From assembly GCF_900112865.1 (NCBI RefSeq), contig NZ_FONH01000003.1, positions 390,005 to 454,004 on the forward strand: DNA of 64,000 nucleotides. The letters run 5' to 3'. Position numbers and translations under genes: made by a program. This DNA comes from Dyella marensis (lineage in GTDB: Bacteria; Pseudomonadota; Gammaproteobacteria; Xanthomonadales; Rhodanobacteraceae). The notes beneath the pieces were generated by a model. The model saw only the letters and a list, made by a program, of their open reading frames with translations, made no database searches and was not told the DNA's origin. Positions 45,395 to 60,500 of the stretch are shown in pieces. Position 1 is the stretch's first letter; every line of letters starts with the position of its first letter.

Positions 45395-46147
45395 TTACTT
45401 CTTTTTCAGTCGCGCCACCAGCTGCTGCAGCACCGCCTGCGTCTCCTCGCTGAAGAACGCATCGACGAAGGCGTCGATCGGCAGCGCCTCCGGATCCGCC
45501 CACACCTCGGTGAGGTCGGCGCGTGCCAGCCGGCGCGTGGCCAGCATCGCGTTGGGCGGCAGCGCCAGCAGTTCGTTGAGCCAGTGCAGGGCGCGGGTGG
45601 TGACCTGGTCCACGCCGGTCAGTTCATCGACAAAGCCGAACGCCAGCGCCTGCTGCGCCTCGATCATCGCGCCGGCTACCAGCAGGCGTTCGGCGCGATA
45701 CGGGCCGACTACCCGGCGCAAGGCCAGCTGGATGCAGTCAGGCACGATCAGCCCGACCTGCACCTCGTTCAGGCCGATGCGGTAGGGGCCCTCGGCCATC
45801 ACGCGGTAATCGCAGAACAGCGACAGCACCGCGCCGCCCGCCGGCGCGTGGCCGGTGATCGCGGCCACCACCGGCACCGGCGCCATGGCGATGGCGGAGC
45901 AGGTGGCGAAGAACGTGCGCCAGAAGCGGCGCACGCCGTCGCGGTCCTGGCCGAGCAGGGAGGGCACGTCCACGCCGGCGGAGAACATGCCGGAGGTTCC
46001 GGACAGCACGATGCCCGCGGCGCCATCCTGCACGGCGGTGGCGATCGCGGCCTGGATCGCATGCAGCAGTTCGATGTTCAGCGCATTGACCGGCGGCCGC
46101 GCAAAGTTGATCTCGACGATCGTGTCGTGCTTGACGAGGTTGAGCAT
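45395..46147 (-). CDS. Enoyl-CoA hydratase/isomerase family protein, divergent
   Basis: A 250-residue crotonase-fold protein. RPPVNALNIELL and GMFSAGVDVPSLL give the CoA-binding and oxyanion-hole pieces, and GHAPAGGAVLSLFCDYRVM the second. The canonical glutamates are not evident: the first catalytic glutamate position has A-V (GGAVL), and the second region reads IGLNEVQVGLIVP. It may be an isomerase or an enzyme with another reaction. It ends VARLKKK. Confidence 0.85.
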   Translation of the reverse strand: MLNLVKHDTIVEINFARPPVNALNIELLHAIQAAIATAVQDGAAGIVLSGTSGMFSAGVDVPSLLGQDRDGVRRFWRTFFATCSAIAMAPVPVVAAITGHAPAGGAVLSLFCDYRVMAEGPYRIGLNEVQVGLIVPDCIQLALRRVVGPYRAERLLVAGAMIEAQQALAFGFVDELTGVDQVTTRALHWLNELLALPPNAMLATRRLARADLTEVWADPEALPIDAFVDAFFSEETQAVLQQLVARLKKK

Positions 46148-46227
46148 GGCGGCGTCCCCGGATGAAAGTTTGAGGCCCGCGAGCGTAGCAAACTCGCGGG
46201 CCTCGCCGGTGGGTCGCCGCCGGCCGG

Positions 46228-47694
46228 TTACTGCTGCGGCTGGTCGGTCTCGGCCCAGCGGTAGCGCACGGCGTAGTCCAGCGTCGCCTTGCCGCCTGCC
46301 GGCACTTCGACGCGGAATTCCAGCAAGTCGGGTTTCTGCTCGGACGGCTTGACGCTGGACGAAGTCAGCGTCCATTCGCGCCAGCGGCTGGGATGCTCGC
46401 GCACGGTCACCGTGCGTGCGGTGTCGCTCGCATTGGTGAGGGTGATGCGGAAGGCTTCGTCCATGCTGCGGCCGGCCTTGTCCAGCTTGAACTGCGTGCG
46501 TTCGCGCTCGGCGCGCAGGTCGAAGGCATTGCCCAGGGTGATGGTGGCGTCGCTGCCCTTGGGCGTGTCCTCGATGCGGCCCTCGCCGATGAATTGCGGC
46601 GTGCCGTTGCGGTCGGCGGTCATCACGCGCAGGTTGCCGGCCGGCAGGCTGTCGAAGGCGCGCAATTTCAGCGTGCTGGTGACGGTGTTGCTGCCGCCGT
46701 TGTTGAAGTCGCGATTGGTCATCGGTTGCGGCGGCGTCCAGCGGCTGCCGGTTTCGTACAGCAGGGTGCGTTCGCAATCGAGCTGGCGCGTTTCATACAG
46801 CGGCACCTGGCTGACGCTGCCGTCGGGCAGGTTGACCGCGCCGGGCAGAGTGTAGCTGCGGTAGTCGGCGACCGAACCCTGCTCCGGCATCGGCGCGGCC
46901 TGCGCCTTGCCGCGGAAGGCCATGGTCATCGGCGCCGAGGCCGGCATCGGGCCGGGCGTGCGGGTGATCTGCGGCTCGCCGGCGATCAGGGTCAGGTGCA
47001 CGTCGTTCCAGTCGCGGCCGCTGCGATTGGCGATGCTGGCGCGCGTCTCGAAGCGCAGCTTGCAGCCGGCGCCCGGCAGCAGGGTGCCGATATAGGCCGC
47101 GCGCCAGCCCAGGCCGGCGGTGGGATAGCTCAGCGTGGCGCGCGCGTTGCCGGCCTTCGGCGCATCCACGCGCAGCTCCAGGCTGGAGCCGGTGTTGAAC
47201 TGGCCGCTGGCGCGCACCGCGGCGTAGTCGCGGATCAGGCTGGTGCGGCCGCTGGCGTCGCTGACCAGCAGGCCGTTGCCGGCGCGCAGCAGGGTGCCGC
47301 TGGCCAGCGGCTGGCCGTTGCTGCCGAGGACTTCGACCGGCTGGCCGACCAGGCTGCCCAGCGCGGCGTCGCGGCCCTGCGCCAGCAGCAGGCGCTGCGA
47401 CAGCACCCTGGCCGCGTCGCCTTCGACGTCGAGCGACATGGCTTCGGTATCGAGGAAGGCGGGCAGGCCGCCGAGGCTGAGGTCCTGCACGCCCTGCTTG
47501 AGCTCCAGGCGGCGCGGCTCGCGTGCCATGGCGTAGCCGCTGTCCACGTTGCCGCCGTCGCCGCCGGTGAACAGGGCGGCGTCGTCGCTGCGGTACAGGG
47601 TCAGCTCAGTGCGTTCGGGCGTGGCCGCGGCGGCGGTGCTGGCGAGGGTGGTGGCGCAGGCGAGGGCGAGGGTGGTGAAGGGGAACTTGCTCAC
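46228..47694 (-). CDS. Exported DUF4139 protein
   Basis: A 488-residue secreted protein with a signal peptide (about 1-23) and a DUF4139-type body rich in beta structure. The middle segment YPTAGLGWRAAYIGTLLPG and the late HPSRWREWTLTSSS are the recognisable parts of this family. The function is unknown; members are often predicted to be outer-membrane or surface associated. It follows the asparaginase by 114 bases on the same strand. Confidence 0.8.
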   Translation of the reverse strand: MSKFPFTTLALACATTLASTAAAATPERTELTLYRSDDAALFTGGDGGNVDSGYAMAREPRRLELKQGVQDLSLGGLPAFLDTEAMSLDVEGDAARVLSQRLLLAQGRDAALGSLVGQPVEVLGSNGQPLASGTLLRAGNGLLVSDASGRTSLIRDYAAVRASGQFNTGSSLELRVDAPKAGNARATLSYPTAGLGWRAAYIGTLLPGAGCKLRFETRASIANRSGRDWNDVHLTLIAGEPQITRTPGPMPASAPMTMAFRGKAQAAPMPEQGSVADYRSYTLPGAVNLPDGSVSQVPLYETRQLDCERTLLYETGSRWTPPQPMTNRDFNNGGSNTVTSTLKLRAFDSLPAGNLRVMTADRNGTPQFIGEGRIEDTPKGSDATITLGNAFDLRAERERTQFKLDKAGRSMDEAFRITLTNASDTARTVTVREHPSRWREWTLTSSSVKPSEQKPDLLEFRVEVPAGGKATLDYAVRYRWAETDQPQQ

Positions 47695-47808
47695 GGGCGA
47701 ACTCCTTTCGTTGGGCGCCGGCCGATCTTACGCAGCGCGCATGAAGATGCGGCATCCGTGCGCGCCGGCCGCTTAACCCCGCAGCGAACGGGCTGCGTTC
47801 AAGCGCAC

Positions 47809-48822
47809 TCAGTGCGTGGCGAAGTGCTCGCGCAGCGTGTCGAGGTCGTGCGTGAGCGTGAGGCCGAGGGCCAGCAGGATGCGCGCCTTCTGCGGACTGA
47901 AATCCTCGCCGGCGATGAAGCCCGCATCGCGCAGATAACGCCGCTGCGCCACGCTGCCGAGCGGCGAGCGGGTGCACTGCACGACGGCGATGCCGCTGGC
48001 GATGGCCGCTTCCAGCGCGATACGTTCGGCCTTGGTCACCAGGCCCGGCGCGAGGCCGGCCGAGACGATGCCTTGCGCGCCCTTGGCCAGCACGGCTGCG
48101 ATCATGGTGTCGTCGGCGCCGACGTAGGAATAGGCGACGTCCACGCGCGGCGGCTGCGCATCGTCGGGCAGGGCGGCGAATGCCGCGCCAGGCGCATGGC
48201 GGCCTTCGGGACGGCGCCGATAACGGATGCGGTCCGGATCGACGGTGCCGAGCACGCCGTGGTCCATCGAGCGGAACGTATCCAGCCGCAAGGTGGATAC
48301 CTTGATCACGTCGCGCGCCGGATAGATGCCATCGTTGAACACCACCAGCACGCCGCGGCCGCGCGCATCGGCGTCGCCCGCCACACGGATCGCACCCAGC
48401 AGGTTTGCCGGTGCATCCGAGCCGACCGCGCTGAGCGGCCGCTGCGAACCGGTGAGCACCACGGTCTGCTCGATGTCGAGCGTGAGGTTGAGGAAGAACG
48501 CGGTTTCTTCCAGCGTGGCCGTGCCGTGCAGGATCACGAAGCCGGCCAGTTCCGGCTGCTCGCGCGACAGGCGCCGCAGCGTCGCGCGCAGCTCGAACCA
48601 GTCGGCCATGGTGAGGTTGTTGCTGCCGACCGAGCGGAACGGCACCGGGATCGCCTCGGCGAAGCTGGCGATTTCAGGCACGCGCTCCAGGATCTGCGCG
48701 ACGTCCAGCTTGCTGCCGTGTTCGGGGTAATCCATCAGGTCCAGGCTGGAAGTGCCCAGCGAGGCGATGGTGCCGCCGCAGCCGATGATGGCGACGCGGG
48801 GGAGGGCGGTGGACGAGGGCAT
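47809..48822 (-). CDS. Asparaginase-family protein with altered HGTDT motif
   Basis: A 337-residue type II-like asparaginase without signal peptide. The first threonine motif IGCGGTIAS is intact, and NDGIYPARDVIK provides the lysine region. The second motif reads HGTATLEETA rather than the usual HGTDTMEETA, so the aspartate paired with the catalytic threonine is Ala. GSQRPLSAVGSDAPANL is also present. Some family members share this change. Activity on asparagine is likely but not certain. Confidence 0.88.
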   Translation of the reverse strand: MPSSTALPRVAIIGCGGTIASLGTSSLDLMDYPEHGSKLDVAQILERVPEIASFAEAIPVPFRSVGSNNLTMADWFELRATLRRLSREQPELAGFVILHGTATLEETAFFLNLTLDIEQTVVLTGSQRPLSAVGSDAPANLLGAIRVAGDADARGRGVLVVFNDGIYPARDVIKVSTLRLDTFRSMDHGVLGTVDPDRIRYRRRPEGRHAPGAAFAALPDDAQPPRVDVAYSYVGADDTMIAAVLAKGAQGIVSAGLAPGLVTKAERIALEAAIASGIAVVQCTRSPLGSVAQRRYLRDAGFIAGEDFSPQKARILLALGLTLTHDLDTLREHFATH

Positions 48823-48865
48823 GCCGGATGGGTTCCGTGAGCGGAGGTCCAGCTAGTGTCGCAAA

Positions 48866-48984
48866 GCCCCTCTCCCACCGGGAGAGGGGGTAGGGTGAGG
48901 GTGCGGGCGGGGCGCAAGGATGATGTGCATCGCTCCGGCCGAACCCTCATCCGGCTGCCGCCACCTTCTCCCGGAGGGAGAAGG
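48866..48984. repeat. Second copy of the asymmetric ctctccc repeat, inverted
   Basis: It contains accctcatccggctgccgcc with acctt following, the exact reverse complement of the 12252-12365 element's aaggtggcgg... segment. It also has cccctctcccaccgggagaggg at its left end. It lies between the asparaginase start and the thioesterase gene. Confidence 0.8.
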
Positions 48985-49002
48985 ATTCCAACTTGGTGGG
49001 TT

Positions 49003-49448
49003 TCAGCCCTGCTCGGCCGCGTCGCGAATCGCCTGCGGCAGCGCCACCGGCTTGCCGGTGTGCGGGTTCATCCAGACCATCACCACATGCCCGTCGCTGT
49101 ACAGCTTCTCCGGCTGCCCGGCATCGACGATGCGATGCCCGATCGTCATCGAGCTGTTGCCCAGGCGCAGGCAGAACAGCTCCACGCTCAGCTGCGCCGG
49201 CCATTCGATCGGAAAGCGGTAGTTGATCTCGCTCGCCGCCAGCACCGGCATCGACTGCTCGTCGAACCACGGTCCGGGCACGTGCTTGAGCCACTGCAGG
49301 CGCGCCTCTTCCAGGTAGGTGAGGTAGTTGGAATTGTTGACGTGGTTGAAGGCATCCAGGTCGCGCCAGCGCACGCCGATCGAGGCGGTAAAAAGCGGCT
49401 GGACTTCCGCCGCGCCAGCGGCGGAAGCCGAATCGGTGATGGTGAAAC

Positions 49449-49452
<4 letters not shown>
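49003..49452 (-). CDS. Acyl-CoA thioesterase, 4-hydroxybenzoyl-CoA thioesterase-like hotdog fold
   Basis: A 149-residue single hotdog domain. [23 protein letters not shown] (about 29-51) is the 4HBT/YbgC-type active segment with its aspartate, and [12 protein letters not shown] follows. It should hydrolyse acyl-CoA thioesters; the substrate is unknown. Its ATG overlaps the uvrA stop (ATGA), so it is translated as part of a uvrA message. Confidence 0.9.
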
Positions 49453-52421
<2,969 letters not shown>

Positions 52422-52617
52422 TGAACGCCGGGAAGAGGTCATGAGGAGGGGGAAAAACTGCACTATACCAAACTCGCCAGGTCAGTTATTGCCGCTGGCG
52501 GGGTCGGGGGAGGAATCCGGGGGAATCCTGAAAGTGGGGCTCCATCAAAGTGTTAACAAGGCTCTTGGCTTAATAGCCGTTTTGGCCCGCGCGGCCGATA
52601 CAGCGAGACCGGAACAG

Positions 52618-53385
52618 ATGCGCAAGTGGAAAGGATGGGGGGCGACACTGGCGTTGGCGGCATCCATGGCGGGCCCGGCTTCGGCCGCGACCCAGCCCAG
52701 CGAGGAGCAGGTACGCCAGCTGATGGAAGTGGTGGGCGTGGGCAAGATGCTCAGCCAGATGAACAACCAGGCGGTGACGGTGATGCAGCAGTCGCTGCCG
52801 TGCATTCCGGCCAGCTACTGGCAGGGCTACATGGACGCCAATGGCACGCAGCAGTTCATCGGCCGGCTGGTGCCGATCTACCAGCGCCATTTCAGCGCCG
52901 ACGAGATCGACGGGATGCTGAAGTTTTACCGGTCGCCGCTGGGCCAGAAGGTGATCACCGAGATGCCGACCACCATGGGCGAGGCCAACCAGGCCGGCCT
53001 GCAGTGGAGCAAGGAGCGCAGCGACCAGATGATTGCCGAGCTCAAGCAGAAGGGCAGCCTGGACGCCAGCGGCCGCTGCCCGGCCGCGCCGGGAGCCGTG
53101 GCGGCCGGCGGTGCGGCCGCGGCGGGCCTGGCGGCCGGCGCCAGCAAGGCGGAGGCGGACGACGAAGACGAGGCCCAGGCCGAGGCGCCGGCCAAGCCGG
53201 CCGCCAAGAAGGCGGCCACGGGCAAGGCCAAGTCGACCAAGGCGAAGCCGAAGGCCAAGGCGCCCGCGAAGCCGGCGGCCAAGAAGGCCCCGGCCAAGAG
53301 CAGCAGTGCCAAGACGCCGGCCCAGCCCGCGGCGAAGGATGCCGCCAAGCCGGCGGCTCCGGCTGCCGGCGGGGGTGGTCAGTAA
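52618..53385 (+). CDS. Exported DUF2059 protein with Lys/Ala/Pro-rich tail
   Basis: A 255-residue protein with a signal peptide (about 1-23, ending ASAA), a DUF2059 domain (about 30-150: [38 protein letters not shown]), then about 85 residues of Ala/Lys/Pro repeats ([12 protein letters not shown]) resembling histone H1 tails. DUF2059 function is unknown. Its stop is next to the rplU promoter. ATG 52618 gives the signal peptide. Confidence 0.82.
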   Translation: MRKWKGWGATLALAASMAGPASAATQPSEEQVRQLMEVVGVGKMLSQMNNQAVTVMQQSLPCIPASYWQGYMDANGTQQFIGRLVPIYQRHFSADEIDGMLKFYRSPLGQKVITEMPTTMGEANQAGLQWSKERSDQMIAELKQKGSLDASGRCPAAPGAVAAGGAAAAGLAAGASKAEADDEDEAQAEAPAKPAAKKAATGKAKSTKAKPKAKAPAKPAAKKAPAKSSSAKTPAQPAAKDAAKPAAPAAGGGGQ

Positions 53386-53415
53386 TTGACCAGCCGCGGA
53401 CGGCGCCGCTATACT
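53386..53415 (+). promoter_or_regulatory. Promoter of rplU-rpmA
   Basis: TTGACC (53386-53391) and TATACT (53410-53415) are 18 bases apart, directly after the DUF2059 stop and 68 bases before rplU. This is strong and near consensus. Confidence 0.8.
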
Positions 53416-53483
53416 CTCGCGTTCGCCAGCCCCGAAAGGGCCATGGCGGAACCCAAGAGAATAACGACAGAAGGGATAATCCC

Positions 53484-53798
53484 ATGAGTTATGCAGTCAT
53501 CAAGACCGGCGGCAAGCAGTACCGCGTCCAGCAGGGCGACGTCCTGCGCGTGGAGCTGCTGAACGCCGACGAAGGCGCCAGCGTGAAGTTCGACCAGGTG
53601 CTGCTGGTCGGCTCGGGCGAGACCATCACCGTCGGCGCGCCGACCGTGGCCGGCGCCACCGTCTCCGCCACCGTGCGCAAGCACGGCCGCGCCGACAAGG
53701 TCCGCATCATCAAGTTCCGCCGCCGCAAGCACCACAAGAAGCAGCAGGGACACCGTCAGCATTTCACCGAAGTCGAGATCACGGGCATCAACGCCTGA
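53484..53798 (+). CDS. rplU: 50S ribosomal protein L21
   Basis: A 104-residue L21. It begins [15 protein letters not shown], contains [29 protein letters not shown] and ends with the usual [14 protein letters not shown] precedes the ATG. It pairs with rpmA, with obgE following, an almost universal order. Confidence 0.98.
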   Translation: MSYAVIKTGGKQYRVQQGDVLRVELLNADEGASVKFDQVLLVGSGETITVGAPTVAGATVSATVRKHGRADKVRIIKFRRRKHHKKQQGHRQHFTEVEITGINA

Positions 53799-53822
53799 TC
53801 CGCCAATCTGGAGTAATCAGTC

Positions 53823-54080
53823 ATGGCACATAAGAAAGGCGTAGGTTCGTCCCGCAACGGTCGCGACTCGAACCCGAAGTATCTCGGCGTGAAGATCTAC
53901 GGTGGCCAGGCCATCGAGGCCGGCAACATCATCGTGCGTCAGCGCGGCACCAAGTTCCATCCCGGTACCGGCGTGGGCCTCGGCCGCGACCACACCCTGT
54001 TCGCGCTGGTCGACGGCACGGTCGAGTTCAAGACCCGTGGCGAGAAGAACCGCAAGTACGTGAACGTCGTCCAGGGCTGA
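53823..54080 (+). CDS. rpmA: 50S ribosomal protein L27
   Basis: An 85-residue L27 with [22 protein letters not shown] and [10 protein letters not shown]. The start is MAHKK, so no N-terminal cleavage extension of the Firmicute type is present. A good GGAGTAA lies upstream. Confidence 0.98.
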   Translation: MAHKKGVGSSRNGRDSNPKYLGVKIYGGQAIEAGNIIVRQRGTKFHPGTGVGLGRDHTLFALVDGTVEFKTRGEKNRKYVNVVQG

Positions 54081-54103
54081 GCCCGGGCCGATGTAGCGCA
54101 AGG

Positions 54104-54130
54104 GCCCCGCTTCGGCGGGGCTTTTGTTTT

Positions 54131-54131
<1 letters not shown>
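54104..54131 (+). terminator. Intrinsic terminator after rpmA
   Basis: gccccgc-ttcg-gcggggc followed by ttttgttttt. The UUCG-type loop and T-run make a strong terminator separating ribosomal genes from obgE. Confidence 0.92.
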
Positions 54132-55336
<1,205 letters not shown>

Positions 55337-55439
55337 GGGCGCTGCAGGGCCGTTGGCATAGTTCGATCCGGAAACAGCGAGACCTGCTTCGGTTCCTTCG
55401 CCCGTACAGGTTTCGATGTCTGGCGAGGGAGGCTGGACC

Positions 55440-56909
55440 ATGAAGCTTCAAGCCCGCATCGCGGGATATCGACGTCTGCGCGAGCAGCCGTTATGGCGCC
55501 TCATCGCGGCAGATCACGCTCCTGAAGTCGTCGGTCTGCTGCAGACCTTGTTGCAGGATGGCGAGCGGACGCTGCCGGCGTCCATCCTGCATGAGCGCCT
55601 GCAGCATCATCTCGATGCGCTCAATGCTTCCGACCTGCCGCACGAACTTCCCCGTACGGCACAGGCCTACGTGGCTGACTGGCTCGCAAAGGGGTTCCTG
55701 GAGCGCCGTCTGCCCGAGGGGGCCAGCGAAGAGGAATACGAGTTGTCTTCCCAGTCCGCACAGGCTATCCGCTTTATCGCGGGTATCGAGGCGCCGCGCC
55801 ATGCCGCGACCGAGAGCCGCCTGACGCTGGTGATCCAGCAGTTGGCCCAGCTGGCGGAGCAAACCGAAACCGATCCCGCTGCCCGATTGGTCGCCTTGTA
55901 CGCCGAGCGCGAGCGCATCGAGGCGCAGATCGCTCGCGCCGGCGCCGGCAAGGTCGCGGCATTGGATGGCAAGCGTGCGCTGGAACGCGCCCGCGAAATC
56001 ATCCGTCTGGCGGATGATCTGACCGAAGATTTTCGGCGTGTCCGCGATGACTTCGAGCAGCTCAACCGCGAATTCCGCGAGCGCATCATCGATGACGAGG
56101 GCGAACGTGGCGACGTACTCGACCGCCTGTTCGAAGGCGTGGACGTGATCGGCGAGAGCGAGGCAGGCCGAAGTTTCAATGCGTTCTGGAAGCTGCTCAA
56201 CGATATCGAACAGAGCGCGCAGCTCGATGCCGCGCTGGAGGCTGTGCTGTCGCGCGGGTTCGCCAAGCGTCTGCAACGGCATGAGCGGCAGTTCCTGCGT
56301 GGTCTGACCGGCGTGATGCTGGAACGGGGCGGGCATGTGCACGACGTGCTGCAGCATTTCGCCCGCAGCTTGCGTGGGTTCGTGCAAAGCCGCAGTTATC
56401 TCGAGCAGCGCCGCCTGAATCAGCTGCTCAAGCAGGCGCAAGCCGAAGCGCTGCAATTGCGCGATTCGGTCAAGGCGCGTCAGCAGACGCCCTATACCCT
56501 GCAATTGACCACCAGCCGCCCGCGCTCGTTGTCGCAGTGGCGGCTGCATGACCCGCGCAACGGAATTGTCGATGGCCGGATTGCGCCCAGTGAAGGGGCC
56601 AGCATTTCGCTGGACAGCGTCAGCGAACTGGTGGCCCAATCGGAAATCAATTTCCGCGGCTTGCGGCGCGATCTGCATGACCTGCTGGCCGACCACGACC
56701 AGCTCAGCATTGGCCAGGTGCTCGAACGGCGTCCGGCCGAACAGGGGCTGGGCAGCGTCATCGGCTATCTGTCGCTGGCGACTCGTCATGGCGTGGTCTC
56801 CGGACGGCAGCATGAAGCAGTGAGCTGGCAAGGCGGCGACGGGCGTTGGCGCCACGCACGTGTGCCCTTGGTGTGGTTTCTGAAAGAGAAGCGCGATGAA
56901 CTCGCTTGA
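55440..56909 (+). CDS. jetA: Wadjet defence protein JetA (DUF3375, kleisin-like subunit)
   Basis: A 489-residue DUF3375 protein. It opens with a winged-helix-like segment (about 1-100), has a long helical centre (about 140-260 with [20 protein letters not shown] and a hydrophobic [13 protein letters not shown]) and a C-terminal half with LLTTSRP-like [10 protein letters not shown] and the terminal VPLVWFLKE. In Wadjet, JetA is the kleisin that bridges JetC heads and recruits JetB. Start ATG 55440 has GGGAGG 7 bases upstream, better than ATG 55416. It is the first of four overlapping genes. Confidence 0.93.
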   Translation: MKLQARIAGYRRLREQPLWRLIAADHAPEVVGLLQTLLQDGERTLPASILHERLQHHLDALNASDLPHELPRTAQAYVADWLAKGFLERRLPEGASEEEYELSSQSAQAIRFIAGIEAPRHAATESRLTLVIQQLAQLAEQTETDPAARLVALYAERERIEAQIARAGAGKVAALDGKRALERAREIIRLADDLTEDFRRVRDDFEQLNREFRERIIDDEGERGDVLDRLFEGVDVIGESEAGRSFNAFWKLLNDIEQSAQLDAALEAVLSRGFAKRLQRHERQFLRGLTGVMLERGGHVHDVLQHFARSLRGFVQSRSYLEQRRLNQLLKQAQAEALQLRDSVKARQQTPYTLQLTTSRPRSLSQWRLHDPRNGIVDGRIAPSEGASISLDSVSELVAQSEINFRGLRRDLHDLLADHDQLSIGQVLERRPAEQGLGSVIGYLSLATRHGVVSGRQHEAVSWQGGDGRWRHARVPLVWFLKEKRDELA

Positions 56910-57567
56910 ACACGAGCACGAAGAGACACCCGATCTTCGGGCGGTCGCCGCGGCAGAACCGGGCGGGCTGTTCGAGGGCGATACCGGTGCTTTGCCGTTG
57001 GATGCGCGGCGCGCGCTCTGCCAGCTGCTGCTTGGCCCCAGCGTGGACCAGAAGCGGCACGGCCAGCTGTGGCCGGTCTTGCTGCGCCACGAGAAAGCGT
57101 TGCGTTCGCGTCTTTGCGAATTGTTCCTGGAGCTGGTGATCGACCGCGATGCAGGCGTGGCCTTTACCCGCCAGGCCGATACAGGCGAGCTGGAAACCCC
57201 CGTGCTGCTGCGTACCTCCGCGCTTACTTTCATCGATTCCGTCCTCCTGCTCTATCTGCGCCAGCAGCTCGCGGAGGCGGATGCGCAGGGGCACCGGGCG
57301 GTGGTAGAGGAGGCGCAGATGATCGATGCGATGTCGGTCTACGAAAAGAATGTTTCGACGGATCGCGCCGGTTTCGCCAAGAAGATCGCGGCATCGATCG
57401 TCAAGATGAAGGACAGCCATGTGCTGGAGAAGCTGCGCAGCAGCGAAGACCGCTACGAGGTTTCGCCGGCCCTGAAGCTGTTGTTCTCGGCCGAGCACGT
57501 GCAGGCCCTGGTCCAGGTATATCGAGACCTGCGCGAGGCAGGCGGTGAAGGTGACGATGAGCGCTAA
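56896..57567 (+). CDS. jetB: Wadjet defence protein JetB (DUF4194, KITE-like subunit)
   Basis: A 223-residue DUF4194 protein. The visible parts are an acidic N-terminus, [14 protein letters not shown], a hydrophobic helix and strand stretch ([17 protein letters not shown]) and the C-terminal [18 protein letters not shown] region, typical of this family. It dimerises as a KITE-type subunit binding the JetA kleisin. It overlaps jetA by 14 bases and jetC by 11, so the four proteins are probably coupled in translation. Confidence 0.93.
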   Translation: MNSLEHEHEETPDLRAVAAAEPGGLFEGDTGALPLDARRALCQLLLGPSVDQKRHGQLWPVLLRHEKALRSRLCELFLELVIDRDAGVAFTRQADTGELETPVLLRTSALTFIDSVLLLYLRQQLAEADAQGHRAVVEEAQMIDAMSVYEKNVSTDRAGFAKKIAASIVKMKDSHVLEKLRSSEDRYEVSPALKLLFSAEHVQALVQVYRDLREAGGEGDDER

Positions 57568-60500
57568 GTCCAGATCCGCCAATCGGCCGGCCGAGCCGAG
57601 CCTGTTCCTGTCCGACCTGCCTGACCCGCGCGACGAACAGTTCCGCCTGCGCCGCCTGCAGGTGTTCAACTGGGGCACTTTCAGCGGCCTGGTGGACGTG
57701 CCCATCGCCGAGCGCGGCTTCCTGTTCGTCGGCCGTTCCGGCTCGGGCAAATCGACCTTGCTGGACGCCATGTCGGCCTTGCTGGTGCCGCCGAACCTGG
57801 TCGACTTCAACGCCGCCGCGCGCGAAGCCGAGCGCAGCGGACGCGATCGCAGCCTGGCTTCCTATGTCCGCGGTGCCTGGGCCGATCAGCATGACAGCGA
57901 ATCCGGCGAGATCGCCACGCAATACCTGCGCAAGGGCACGACTTGGTCGGCGCTGGCGCTGGAGTACCGCAACGGGCTGGGCCAGAGCGTCAGCCTGATC
58001 CGGCTGTTCTGGATCACGGGGACCAGCTCAGCCGCTGGCGACGTCAAGAAGCACTACATGGTGTGCGAGCGCCCGTTCGACATCGCCAAGGAGCTGGACG
58101 GCTTCGAGCTGGATCTGCGCCGGCTGAAGGCACGGCTTGGCGAGGACGTGCACCATTACGACACCTTTGCCGGTTATGCCGAGCGGTTCCGGCGCCTGCT
58201 GGGCATCGAGAACGAGATGGCGCTCAAGCTGCTGCACAAGACGCAGTCGGCCAAGAACCTCGGCGACCTCAATCAGTTCCTGCGCGGTTTCATGTTGGAC
58301 GAGCCGGAGACTTTCACCGCCGCCGAGCGGCTGGTGGCCGACTTCGGCGAGCTGGACGCCGCGCACCAGGCGGTTGTGACGGCGCGCGATCAGGTCGACA
58401 CCCTGGTGCCTGCGCGAGAGCTGCATGAAGACCTGCAGGTCCTGCGGCGCGAAGCCGGCACCTTGAAGGAGCTGCACGCCTGCGTGGACACTTACGGCGA
58501 GCAGCGCCGGCTGGTCCTGCAGGATCAGGCGCTGGCCGAGCTCGACGTGCAGATCATGGCCTTGCACGGCGAAGCGACGCAGCGGCGCGAAACGGTGGAC
58601 AACCATGTCCGGCGCATCGAGGATCTGGAGCGCCAGCGCCGCGATCAGGGCGGCGACGCCATCGACCAGCTCGAGCGCGAACACGAAACAGTGACGCGCG
58701 AGCGCGACGAGCGCCTCGGTCGCCGTTCCCGTGCGGAGCAGGCTTGTCGCGACCTGAATTGGGTCATGCCGGGCACCGCGCAGGGATTCGCCGAGCTGGT
58801 GGGGCGTGCGCGTGAACTGCAGGAGGGCGCGCGCGATCGCGCCGCCGGTTTTGAGGAGCGCATGGATACGCTCAAGCGCGAGCGTGACGAGGCGACGCGC
58901 CGCTTCGCCGGCGTCCGCGCGGAAATCGATGCTCTGAAGCGCACGCCGTCGAGCATTCCGGCGCCCGCTCAGGCCATGCGCGCGCGGCTGTGCAGCGAGC
59001 TGGGCTGGTCGGAGAACACGCTGCCCTTCGTGGGCGAGTTGTTGCAGGTAAAGCCCGAATATGCGGCGTGGCAAGGCGCCATCGAACGCGTGCTGCATGG
59101 CTTTGCGCTATCGCTGCTGGTGGACGAGCAGCGTTATGGCGAGGTGGCTGCATGGGTCAACCAGACCCATCTGGGCGCCAAGCTGGTTTACTACCGCGTG
59201 GGACGGCCTCAGGCCATCGGTGGCCGCATGCTGGATGCGCGCTCGCTGGCGCACCGGTTGGACATCCGTGACCACGCTCATCGCGACTGGCTATCCGCCG
59301 AGTTGGCACGGCGCTTCGATTACAGCTGCGTGGATACGCCGGCGGCTCTGCGCCATGCTGAGCGCGGCATGACCCGCGAAGGGCAGGTCAAGCATCCCGG
59401 CGACCGATACGAGAAGGACGATCGCCGCGCCGTGGGCGACCGCCGCCACTGGGTGCTGGGTTTCGACAACCGGGACAAGCTGGCGCTGTTCGAGGCCGAG
59501 GGGCGTGAGCTGGCGCAGGCGATCGCGCAAGGCGGCGGGGCGTTGGACGCCCTGCGCTCGGAACGCGATGGCGATGCGGATCGGCGCTTGCATGCCAATG
59601 CGCTTGCCAATCTGGTCTGGGAAGATATCGACGTCGCACCGAAACTCACGCGGCTGGGCGACATCGAGAACCAGCTGCAGGCCATGCGCAAGGGCGATGC
59701 CTCGCTGCAGGAGATCATGCGCAAGCTCGAGCACGAGCGAGAGCTGCTCAAGCGGGCGGAGCGCTCGCGCGATGACGCCGCCGCCGAGCATCTGTCCAAA
59801 GGCCGCGACCGTAAACGGCTGGCCGAGCAGCGCGAACAATGCGCGGCTCGCGCGGCCGACATGGCCCTGTCGGAGGCGCAGGCCGATGGCCTCGCCTCGC
59901 GCCTGCCCGAGCGGCCGCTGACGCTGGACAACATCGATCGCACGATGGGCGACGTCAAGGATGGACTCAGCAGGGCGCTGGGGACGTTCGCATCGCGGCA
60001 GCAGGAGCTGACCGGCGCCATCGTCAAATGCTTCGAGCACTACTGCCGCAAGTGGCCGCAGGACAGCGGCGACTTCACCGCCGACATGCATTCGCTCGAT
60101 GGTTTCATGGCGCGCCTGCGCCGCCTCGAGCTCGACGGCCTGCCCAAGCACGAGGCGCGTTTCTACGAGCTGCTGCAGACGCAGAGCAAGCAGAACCTGC
60201 TGGTGCTGCAGAAACACATGATCGAGGCGCGCAAGTCGATCGGCCAGCGCATGGACGAGGTGAACGAGAGCCTGGAGCGGGTGTCCTTCAACCGCGGCAC
60301 GATCCTGCAGATCGACCTGTCCGACCGCGGCCTGCCGGAGGTGCGCGACTTTCAGCAGCAGCTGCGCGACGTGCTATCGCATCACCAGACCGAGGACCGC
60401 GATCGCGCGGAAGCCCAGTTCGCGGTGCTGCGCCAGCTGGTGGCGAAGCTTTCGGCCGACGATCCCGAGCACAAGCGCTGGCGCGAGCAGGTGCTGGACG

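Noticed and set aside
55491..57233. Minus-strand frame opposite jetA and jetB
   Set aside because: No domain motif; the plus strand encodes recognisable DUF3375 and DUF4194 proteins with good binding sites and overlaps.
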